NCBI GenBank assembly: GCA_023250775.1 | Contig: JAHFAA010000311.1 | Span: forward strand, 1 to 5,117 | Origin: Bdellovibrionales bacterium | GTDB lineage: Bacteria; Bdellovibrionota; Bacteriovoracia; Bacteriovoracales; Bacteriovoracaceae | Direction: 5' to 3' | DNA: 5,117 nucleotides | Part shown: positions 1 through 5,117 of the stretch, piece after piece | Layout: each line of letters starts with the position of its first letter | Position numbering within the stretch: the first letter of the stretch is position 1 | Notes under the pieces: generated by a model | What the model was told of the DNA's origin: nothing | Database searches by the model: none | Seen by the model: only the letters and a program-made list of their open reading frames with translations | Position numbers and translations under genes: made by a program

Positions 1-574
1 ATTTAAAAAGTTCGCCTTGGCAATTTTCTTGAAGGATGGCCTTGTCAATTCCACGGCCTTTGAAATTGCCTAGAACGGAAGAGAGCGCATCCAGATTTTC
101 AATATAAACCACGTCTTCGTCAACGATGGCATGATAGTCACCTCGTTTCACCCAAAAACCGTGGGATAAATTTAAAAAATCAAAAGATTCTTTTTGAAAC
201 TCTGAATTTATATCCACAAGGACAAAGCGCGGATAAGAAAATGCTTCATCACTCAGTAATTCGGAAAGTTTAAGGCGATAACAATTTCGAATGGCCTTGG
301 AAGAGTTGACAATAACTGTGCCTTTGGATTCCAAAAAGTCCAGGTCTGCTAACACCTTCTCTTCTTGGGCCATCGATAAGACGAGGTCGTACTCATTTTG
401 TCTTATCTTATGGCCCTGGTCTTCTGGGCGAATCTTAATGATTGAGATTGCTTCGCCCAACTCTTGTCCGAGTGCATCGAGTGCGGCATCCATGATCGCG
501 CGATCGGCATCGACTGCGCGATTGGAATACTTTGCTTCTCGATAGATGCCTAAAACTTTTAATGGAATGGCCAT
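1..574 (-). CDS. ATP-grasp ligase-like protein, 3' part cut by the window edge
   Basis: I translated this frame by hand from the ATG at 574; it stays open for 191 codons to the left edge, so the C-terminus is missing. Residues 1 to about 85 look like a small alpha/beta pre-ATP-grasp domain. They are followed by the pattern typical of RimK/D-Ala-D-Ala-ligase-like enzymes: an N-S-x-x-A-I-x-N-C-x-R segment at 90-100, a P-R-F strand at 115-117, F-W-V-K-R-G-D at 140-146 (K143 is the likely ATP-phosphate lysine) and L-Q-E-N-C-x-G-E-L-F-K at 181-191, the usual hinge that holds adenine. Known members activate a carboxylate with ATP and join it to an amine, thiol or similar group. The Mg-binding acidic residues would lie beyond the edge. 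The start is six bases after the inositol phosphate synthase stop, with GAAGAG at 584-589 and a 9-base spacer, so the gene is almost certainly in that operon. Family assignment is fairly firm; the substrate is unknown. Confidence 0.75.
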   Translation of the reverse strand, partial: MAIPLKVLGIYREAKYSNRAVDADRAIMDAALDALGQELGEAISIIKIRPEDQGHKIRQNEYDLVLSMAQEEKVLADLDFLESKGTVIVNSSKAIRNCYRLKLSELLSDEAFSYPRFVLVDINSEFQKESFDFLNLSHGFWVKRGDYHAIVDEDVVYIENLDALSSVLGNFKGRGIDKAILQENCQGELFK

Positions 575-580
575 TATGAT

Positions 581-1909
581 TTACTCTTCGTCGATATCGT
601 AATGGGTAAGACCTAAGTGATTAATTAATTCCTCTTTGGCAAAAAAGCGGAGAGTGTTTTCTAGCTTCAACAACTGAAGAGAGAGATCGTTAACCGCTTT
701 AATTCCAGGATTGGTAATTGGAGCTTTTAAGTAGAAGCTCAACCATTCTTGAATTCCGCGCATTCCTGCTCGCTGAGAAAGATCGATAAAGAGAGCTAGG
801 TCAAGCACGATTGGCGCAGCCAAAATTGAATCCTTGCAAAGGAAATCAATTTTGATTTGCATTTTTTCACCAAGCCATCCAAAGATATCGATATTATCCC
901 AACCTTCTTTGTTGTCGCCTCTTGGAGGATAATACTCGATTCTGATTTTATGATAGAGATTGCTGTACAAGTCAGGATGCTCTTCCTTGGAGAGAATATC
1001 TTCAAGCACGCTGCCTTTTGAAATTTCTTTCGATTTAAAAGAGCCTGGGTCATTAAGAACTTCCCCGTCTCGATTTCCTAAGATGTTTGTGCTGAACCAT
1101 CCTTCAACACCAAGAAGGCGATTTTTTAATCCAGGCGCAACAATAGTTTTCATTAATGTCTGACCCGTCTTAAAATCTGAACCACCGATGGCCACGGCCA
1201 TTTCATGTGCCAACTCTTGAAGCGCGGGAATTTCCACGCTTACGTTTGGTGAACCGTTAACATAAGCAATTCTTTCTTTGAGTGCCGCGTATGTATAAAT
1301 TTGCGAAGGTGAAATCAGTGGGCTGTTATTTCTTAGTCCTTCCTCAAAAGATTTGATCGTCTGATGTACGGCCGCGATTGGGTTATAGACTTCTGTTGAG
1401 GCGCACCAAACAATAACAGCACGGTTGCAGCCATTGTTCTTAATAAAATTTCTCATGTCGGCCCTGAGCATTTCAGCGGCCTCCATTTTTGTTTTATATT
1501 TTTTCTTGTTTTCGCCTTGGATATTTTTTACATAAGTTTCGTCGAACACAGCACTCATAGGAGTGATTTTTTTCATTTCGTCTTTTACTTGCTCAAGCAC
1601 ATAGCGATTTACCACCTGTGCTTTGACCGCTGCTTCGTAGGCATTGTCAGTATAGATATCCCACCCGCCAAAAACGATATTATCTAAAGAGGTGAGGGGG
1701 ACGAGATCTTTAATTAAGGAAGATCGATTTTCGCTTCTTTTTCCAAGGCGGATTTTGCCCATTTGAGTAAGAGAGCCAATTGGTTTTGCAATCCCTTTCT
1801 GAATTGCTAAAACACCAGCAATTAGAGTCGAAGTTACGGCCCCCATTCCCGGAGTTAAAATTGCAAGCTTGCCTTCGGCAGGTTGGATTTTGCCAAGTTT
1901 CATATTCAT
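581..1909 (-). CDS. ino1: myo-inositol-1-phosphate synthase (inositol-3-phosphate synthase)
   Basis: The product is a 442-residue cytoplasmic enzyme expected to isomerise D-glucose 6-phosphate to 1D-myo-inositol 3-phosphate with bound NAD+ as a recycled cofactor (EC 5.5.1.4). A glycine-rich dinucleotide site lies at residues 18-33 (T-P-G-M-G-A-V). Family signatures are G-S-D-F-K-T-G-Q-T at 243-251, W-F-S-T-N-I-L-G-N-R-D-G at 271-282, K-D-S-I-L-A-A-P-I-V-L-D-L at 359-371 and Y-L-K-A-P at 393-397. Lysines 247, 359 and 395 sit where the family keeps its catalytic or substrate-phosphate lysines. The length is that of the longer synthases rather than the shorter actinobacterial type of about 360 residues, and the protein looks complete. 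The ATG at 1909 is chosen because AGGGAG at 1915-1920 lies 5 bases upstream; a second ATG two codons in is less well spaced. The start overlaps the stop of the upstream oxidoreductase (ATGA), implying translational coupling. This is the most certain call in the window. Confidence 0.96.
   Translation of the reverse strand: MNMKLGKIQPAEGKLAILTPGMGAVTSTLIAGVLAIQKGIAKPIGSLTQMGKIRLGKRSENRSSLIKDLVPLTSLDNIVFGGWDIYTDNAYEAAVKAQVVNRYVLEQVKDEMKKITPMSAVFDETYVKNIQGENKKKYKTKMEAAEMLRADMRNFIKNNGCNRAVIVWCASTEVYNPIAAVHQTIKSFEEGLRNNSPLISPSQIYTYAALKERIAYVNGSPNVSVEIPALQELAHEMAVAIGGSDFKTGQTLMKTIVAPGLKNRLLGVEGWFSTNILGNRDGEVLNDPGSFKSKEISKGSVLEDILSKEEHPDLYSNLYHKIRIEYYPPRGDNKEGWDNIDIFGWLGEKMQIKIDFLCKDSILAAPIVLDLALFIDLSQRAGMRGIQEWLSFYLKAPITNPGIKAVNDLSLQLLKLENTLRFFAKEELINHLGLTHYDIDEE
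1906..1909 (-). other. ATGA stop/start overlap coupling two operon genes
   Basis: The TGA of the oxidoreductase (1908-1906) and the ATG of the inositol phosphate synthase (1909-1907) share bases as ATGA on the minus strand. The AGGGAG Shine-Dalgarno site of the second gene (1915-1920) lies inside the coding end of the first. This arrangement usually means re-initiation or coupled translation, and so matched amounts of the two proteins. The overlap is seen directly; the coupling is inferred. Confidence 0.9.
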
Positions 1910-3012
1910 AAGTGCTCCCTCGTTGTTGGCCGTTGGAATTTATTATCGATTAATATTTTAGTAGAATTCTTCTCAATTGATTCATAGGCCTTCATGATGG
2001 ATTGGATGCATGCAAAGGCGTCCATAATTTCGTTATTTTGATAATCATTATGCAGGATGGCAGTTTTAAATTTATCAAACATAGAGTTAAACCAGCTTAC
2101 GTGGCTAGAGTCCATCCAGTCAGAAGTTATATTATAGTTTTCAACGCTCCAGTCAGCTTTGTGGCTGGAGCCTACATCGTCTTTTAAACTCTTAATTGCA
2201 AGTTGTATATGGTCATCATCGACAGTTAGTGCGCCTTTCTCGCCTTGGATTGTATAGATGACCTTTCGGACTCCTGCGGTCCAAGTTAGGTATAGATTGG
2301 CGTGCCCAGTATCAAATTCATAAACGGCAGAAAAACTATCTTCAGTATCGTATTTAGGATAAGAAGCATTTTGTGCCGAGGCCGTGACAGACTTGGGATA
2401 TCCTCCAAGCCACTCAAAGGTGAGATAGAGGCTATGACTTCCATGATCCATGGCTATACCGCCACCGCTGTATTCTTTGAATCGGCGCCAGTCAGGTTTC
2501 CATTCTTGCGTTCCTACCGCGTGGGTATTTCGAAAAGTATTGAGTGTGATCGACCTTACTTTGCCAATTTTTCCACTGTTTACCACTTCGCGAATGGCGT
2601 TTACCACTGGGGCATGTTTGTAATTGTGACAAGGGAATAAAACCCGTTTACAGGCCATGGCAGTTTGAATGAGGTCCTGGGCGTCTGCAATCGAGGTGGT
2701 CAGTGGTTTTTCGCAAAGAACATGCAGGCCTTTTAGGAGGGCGGTTTTGGCAATCCGATGGTGATCAGCTGCATGGGTCGAGACATCTAAAAAATCGAGC
2801 TGTGATTCTTCCGCAAGCAATTTTTGATAGTCTGTATAAAATCTAACGCCTGCTGGCACATCGAGTTTGCGTTCGGGGCATATGTCGCAGATAGCAACAA
2901 TTTCTACGTCTTTATGTTTTTTAATGCGCTCTTGATAGGCAGGCATATGTCCTTTCGAGGATATAAAACCATATCCGACGATTGCGCCTCTCAATTTCTT
3001 CTGATTTGTCAT
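1906..3012 (-). CDS. Gfo/Idh/MocA-family NAD(P)-dependent oxidoreductase
   Basis: The product is a 368-residue cytoplasmic dehydrogenase of the glucose-fructose oxidoreductase / inositol dehydrogenase / MocA family. An N-terminal Rossmann fold begins with G-A-I-V-G-Y-G-F at residues 9-16. The second strand ends in A-I-C-D (40-43), and the acidic residue hints at NAD rather than NADP. The hallmark C-E-K-P-L-T is at 100-105 (K102), and the C-terminal domain carries G-G-G-I-A-M-D-H-G-S-H at 183-193, giving the usual Asp189 and His193 next to the catalytic lysine. Members oxidise a hydroxyl on cyclitols, sugars or nucleotide sugars. Being coupled to an inositol phosphate synthase makes a cyclitol or sugar phosphate attractive, but the family is too broad to name the substrate from sequence. 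The start at 3012 has AGGA at 3018-3021, 5 bases upstream. It is the first gene of the leftward operon, and its stop lies inside the next gene's start codon. Confidence 0.92.
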   Translation of the reverse strand: MTNQKKLRGAIVGYGFISSKGHMPAYQERIKKHKDVEIVAICDICPERKLDVPAGVRFYTDYQKLLAEESQLDFLDVSTHAADHHRIAKTALLKGLHVLCEKPLTTSIADAQDLIQTAMACKRVLFPCHNYKHAPVVNAIREVVNSGKIGKVRSITLNTFRNTHAVGTQEWKPDWRRFKEYSGGGIAMDHGSHSLYLTFEWLGGYPKSVTASAQNASYPKYDTEDSFSAVYEFDTGHANLYLTWTAGVRKVIYTIQGEKGALTVDDDHIQLAIKSLKDDVGSSHKADWSVENYNITSDWMDSSHVSWFNSMFDKFKTAILHNDYQNNEIMDAFACIQSIMKAYESIEKNSTKILIDNKFQRPTTREHL

Positions 3013-3017
3013 CAGGG

Positions 3018-3021
3018 TCCT
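3018..3021 (-). promoter_or_regulatory. Shine-Dalgarno site of the oxidoreductase gene
   Basis: AGGA read on the minus strand, 5 bases before the ATG at 3012. It supports that start for the first gene of the leftward operon. Confidence 0.6.
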
Positions 3022-3050
3022 AGTTTTTGACGAGTTTGGGCCATCTTTTT

Positions 3051-3079
3051 ACTATAAAAGAAAATGCTGCACAAGTACT
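3051..3079 (-). promoter_or_regulatory. candidate promoter for the leftward inositol operon
   Basis: On the minus strand TATAGT (3056-3051) is a one-mismatch -10 hexamer about 38 bases before the start codon. No good -35 box is present; the hexamer at 17-base spacing (GTACTT, 3079-3074) matches the consensus poorly, so the promoter may be weak, activated, or read by another sigma factor. The -35 position falls within a short inverted repeat (3071-3083). Confidence 0.35.
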
Positions 3080-3083
3080 TTGT
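3071..3083. promoter_or_regulatory. imperfect inverted repeat, possible operator
   Basis: ACAA and TTGT arms flank GTACT, and the core AAGTACTT (3073-3080) is itself an 8-bp palindrome. It covers the -35 position of the presumed leftward promoter, where a repressor or activator could act. The repeat is short and could be chance in AT-rich DNA. Confidence 0.25.
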
Positions 3084-3126
3084 CCTTTGAAAAAATATTA
3101 AATGTGCTTGAAATCCTTAAAGAAAA

Positions 3127-3156
3127 TTGCGCGATCAGTCGTAGCGTCGCTATTAT
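3127..3156 (+). promoter_or_regulatory. alternative rightward promoter candidate
   Basis: TTGCGC (3127-3132, four of six matches to the -35 consensus) is followed after 18 bases by TATTAT (3151-3156, five of six matches to the -10 consensus). It would give a leader of roughly 115 bases before the phospholipase D-like gene. It competes with the site at 3189-3216, and I cannot tell which is used. Confidence 0.3.
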
Positions 3157-3188
3157 CCCTGATTCGAGGCCTCATCCACCGATCAATC

Positions 3189-3216
3189 TTTAGGCACCCT
3201 GTGTATTTTTTATAAT
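3189..3216 (+). promoter_or_regulatory. candidate promoter for the phospholipase D-like gene
   Basis: A perfect TATAAT -10 box lies at 3211-3216, about 60 bases before the start codon. The best -35 candidate is TTTAGG (3189-3194) at 16-base spacing, with only three of six matches. The -10 is convincing; the -35 is weak. Confidence 0.45.
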
Positions 3217-3266
3217 TCACACTTAACCTTTCCGATATCCATTAAAATTACTGATCTTATCTTTTC

Positions 3267-3271
3267 AGGAG
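3267..3271 (+). promoter_or_regulatory. strong Shine-Dalgarno site of the phospholipase D-like gene
   Basis: AGGAG sits 7 bases before the ATG at 3279. This fixes the start and so places the hydrophobic signal peptide at the true N-terminus. Confidence 0.85.
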
Positions 3272-3278
3272 TCGGTTC

Positions 3279-4601
3279 ATGAGGAAAGCGCTTTGGGCCT
3301 TAATTTTTCTGTGCTGCTTGCCCACTTTTGCGGCCGAAACGTCAATCTTATTGTCGCATAAATATGAAGACCTCTTTCCCGCGGGTGTCTCTGGTGATGA
3401 TTGGTTTTCGAAGCGTGCCTTCGGTGGTCATCAAATTAAACTTCTAAAGACAGGACATGAAGTCTTGGCCGAACGTTTGCAACTCATAGACTCGGCAAGG
3501 CAATCGATCCTTCTTTCCACCTATATTTACGATATGGACAAGACCGCCAATCAAATTACCGAGGCCCTTTGCAGAAGAGCAATGGAAGGTATCGATGTTC
3601 GGATGCTTTTAGATTCGATGGGGTCCAAAAATTTCTTTAAAAAAGAGAGTGAACGTCTGCGCGGCTGTGGTGTCGGCATTATGTTGTTTGCGCCTGGAAA
3701 ATGGGACCTTTTACGAGTGGTAAAAACCATGCATGAAAAACTTCTGATCATTGATGGTTATACCATCAGTATGGGCGGCAATGGCGTGCAAAATTCTTAT
3801 CACCATGTGGAACCGGCGCATAAGTTCTTCTACGATATGGAAATGGTGACGAAAGGGCCTGTGGCCTGCTGGTGGCACTTTCGTTTTATTGATACTTATA
3901 ACAAAGCGCGAATTTTGGATCGCCCGAAAGAGGCCATGGGAGAATCTCCCGCCGCAATTCGCCTCGATGAGCACCTTTACGGCAAGCGCCGCTATCCTTC
4001 TTGTTATCCTTTCAATGCTGGTGACTCACGCGTTCTTCCTGTTTACGGCAATCCATTTTTTGACGGGAAGAATACCCCGATTGAGGACACCTATCTAACT
4101 GCTTTGGAAAATCTTGATCAAGGCGGAACCGTAAAGCTCTATGGCCCGTATTTTGTTCCCACGAAAAGATTTGCCAATGCACTTTTAAAGGCGGTGAAAG
4201 AAAAGCATGCCAAGATTTCCATCATCACAAACTCTGTTGCCTCGAACGATGAAGGTTGGGCACCTCTTGTGGGTATGGTCTATTCTGTCTCTAAACTTCT
4301 GGATGCGGGAATTGATATTCGTCTTTGGCCAGGGCCGATGACCCTCCATCGCAAAGTCGGTATTTATAATGGAAAGTGGGGTTATGTTGGTTCAGATAAC
4401 TTAGATAGCCGTGCCCAACACTTCAACACCGAATCAATTTCGTTTACTGATGATCAGAAAATTGTCAAAGAGTTGGAAACTGAATTTGACCAGGACTATG
4501 CTAAAACGCAGCCACTCACGAAAGATTATTTTAAAACGATCTTGGAGAAGCGTTCAGGACTTCAGCGTTGGTTTGTGAAAAGAATATTAAAATTTCTTTA
4601 A
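3279..4601 (+). CDS. exported phospholipase D / cardiolipin synthase-like protein with two HKD motifs
   Basis: The product is 440 residues. Residues 1-19 form a Sec signal peptide: basic RK, a hydrophobic stretch, and likely cleavage after Ala18 or Ala19, so the mature enzyme should act in the periplasm or outside the cell. The first catalytic motif is M-H-E-K-L-L-I-I-D-G at 151-160 (H152, K154, D159), followed by G-G-N. The second is L-H-R-K-V-G-I-Y-N-G at 356-365 (H357, K359), followed by V-G-S-D-N-L-D-S-R at 370-378. In the second motif the usual Asp is Asn364, while the His and Lys that do the chemistry are kept. Family members make and break phosphodiesters through a phospho-histidine intermediate, either hydrolysing phospholipids or transferring phosphatidyl groups, as in cardiolipin synthesis. 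Four cysteines (98, 130, 197, 242) remain in the mature part. The tail at about 429-440 is basic and hydrophobic and could touch membranes. Transcribed away from the inositol operon. The exact reaction is uncertain. Confidence 0.9.
   Translation: MRKALWALIFLCCLPTFAAETSILLSHKYEDLFPAGVSGDDWFSKRAFGGHQIKLLKTGHEVLAERLQLIDSARQSILLSTYIYDMDKTANQITEALCRRAMEGIDVRMLLDSMGSKNFFKKESERLRGCGVGIMLFAPGKWDLLRVVKTMHEKLLIIDGYTISMGGNGVQNSYHHVEPAHKFFYDMEMVTKGPVACWWHFRFIDTYNKARILDRPKEAMGESPAAIRLDEHLYGKRRYPSCYPFNAGDSRVLPVYGNPFFDGKNTPIEDTYLTALENLDQGGTVKLYGPYFVPTKRFANALLKAVKEKHAKISIITNSVASNDEGWAPLVGMVYSVSKLLDAGIDIRLWPGPMTLHRKVGIYNGKWGYVGSDNLDSRAQHFNTESISFTDDQKIVKELETEFDQDYAKTQPLTKDYFKTILEKRSGLQRWFVKRILKFL
4598..4601. 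other. shared TTAA: overlapping stop codons of convergent genes
   Basis: TAA at 4599-4601 ends the rightward phospholipase D-like gene. The complement of 4598-4600 is the TAA that ends the leftward cyclase gene. The two coding regions overlap by four bases within a palindrome, leaving no room for an intergenic terminator. I see no hairpin with a T-tract at the junction, so the transcripts are likely to overlap. Confidence 0.95.
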
Positions 4602-5117
4602 GCGACTAATTTTAAATTATCTTTGAGGTCTTGGGCGGTTTTGTATTTCACAGCATAGACTGACACTTGCTTGGCCCTTCCCTTAACTAAGATCAGACCT
4701 TTATTTTCGATTTCAAACAGGCCGGCCACGGCCTCGTTGACATAACCTGTAATTAAAATATCGACGCCCATTTCTTTGGTGGCTGATTCTACTCGCGAGG
4801 CCAAATTGACGGAGTCTCCAATGGCGGTATATTCACGTCGCACCGAGGAGCCATAGTTCCCGACGACCGCGATGCCATTGGCGATTCCCATTCCAACTTT
4901 GATGGGAACTTTGCCTTCGGTCACCCATTTCTCTCTTAATAGATCGAGTGCCTGTTGCATTTTTACAGCCGATTCGACAGCATTTTTTTCTTGGTAGGCA
5001 TCGTCAGTGGGGGCCCCAAAAATGGCCATCAGTCCATCACCCGTGAATTTGGCCATCAGTCCATCACCCGTGAATTTGGCCACCGTTCCGTGGTGGGCAT
5101 AAATAATTTCCACCATC
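4598..5117 (-). CDS. class III adenylate/guanylate cyclase catalytic domain, 5' part cut by the window edge
   Basis: The visible 172 residues are the C-terminal part of a class III nucleotide cyclase, which makes cAMP (or cGMP) from the NTP as a homodimer. The first visible Met (5116) is probably internal, because the first metal-binding Asp and any sensor domain must lie upstream. Numbering from that Met, K14 and D18 fall in the K-F-T-G-D-G hairpin (second metal Asp and base-reading Lys). R-E-Y-T-A-I-G-D-S-V-N-L-A-S-R at 94-108 gives the second base-reading position (T97) and the transition-state residues N104 and R108. The last third holds the V-K-G-R-A element common in bacterial cyclases. 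Thr at position 97 favours adenylate cyclase activity. Oddly, residues 13-21 (A-K-F-T-G-D-G-L-M) are repeated exactly as 22-30, which may distort the active site. The gene converges on the phospholipase D-like gene. Family is certain; activity is in doubt. Confidence 0.9.
   Translation of the reverse strand, partial: MVEIIYAHHGTVAKFTGDGLMAKFTGDGLMAIFGAPTDDAYQEKNAVESAVKMQQALDLLREKWVTEGKVPIKVGMGIANGIAVVGNYGSSVRREYTAIGDSVNLASRVESATKEMGVDILITGYVNEAVAGLFEIENKGLILVKGRAKQVSVYAVKYKTAQDLKDNLKLVA
5023..5082. repeat. perfect 27-bp tandem duplication inside the cyclase gene
   Basis: Bases 5023-5049 are repeated without a single difference at 5050-5076, and the first six bases of a third copy follow (5077-5082). 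The period is a multiple of three, so the reading frame is kept and nine residues are duplicated. The lack of silent differences suggests a recent event or a copy number still changing by slippage. Confidence 0.97.

Noticed and set aside
291..545. Open frame on the plus strand opposite the ATP-grasp gene
   Set aside because: It lies entirely antisense to a frame with clear ATP-grasp motifs, has no good ribosome site, and its translation resembles no protein I recognise.
2302..2640. 112-codon plus-strand frame opposite the oxidoreductase gene
   Set aside because: It is fully covered by a well-supported gene on the other strand, its composition looks random, and there is no Shine-Dalgarno site at its start.
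3161..3176. GAGGCCTC palindrome considered as a terminator stem
   Set aside because: The stem has no loop and no T-tract follows. It lies between divergent promoters, where a terminator is not expected; it is at most a protein-binding site.
3711..3974. 87-codon minus-strand frame opposite the phospholipase D-like gene
   Set aside because: It is a shadow of the HKD-protein gene with no independent signals.
5023..5082. Tandem repeat considered as the start of a CRISPR array or minisatellite
   Set aside because: There are no spacers, only two full copies, and the unit encodes the known cyclase motif in frame. It is a coding duplication.
5114..5116. ATG at the right edge taken as the cyclase start
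   Set aside because: Class III cyclase domains need an upstream strand with the first metal-binding Asp, which is missing if translation starts here. The gene most likely continues beyond the window.

Overview
The window carries five protein-coding genes, two of them cut by its edges, and is almost fully coding. Base composition looks moderately AT-rich. The clear Shine-Dalgarno sites, tight gene packing, a class III nucleotide cyclase and a phospholipase D-like protein with a Sec signal peptide point to a Gram-negative bacterium. A bdellovibrio-like or other deltaproteobacterial-type lineage would fit, but that is only an impression; nothing here fixes the taxon.

Left part (about 1-3012, minus strand): a compact operon read leftward. 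Its first gene is a Gfo/Idh/MocA-family NAD(P)-dependent oxidoreductase. Next comes a 442-residue myo-inositol-1-phosphate synthase, whose start overlaps the preceding stop as ATGA. Six bases further on is an ATP-grasp ligase-like protein that runs off the left edge. The inositol phosphate synthase is the firmest call. Together the three suggest a short pathway that makes inositol phosphate from glucose 6-phosphate, possibly oxidises a cyclitol or sugar, and joins something to the product through an ATP-dependent ligation. The end product is unknown.

Middle (3013-3278): a 266-base divergent intergenic region. It holds a good -10 box toward each side, Shine-Dalgarno sites for both flanking genes, and a short imperfect inverted repeat that overlaps the presumed leftward promoter.

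Right part (3279-5117): a plus-strand gene for an exported phospholipase D / cardiolipin synthase-like protein with two HKD motifs, the second having Asn in place of Asp. It converges on the minus-strand 3' part of a class III adenylate/guanylate cyclase gene that enters from the right edge. The two genes share the palindrome TTAA as overlapping stop codons. The cyclase contains a perfect 27-bp in-frame tandem duplication that repeats its metal-binding GDG hairpin. This is the most striking anomaly of the window.
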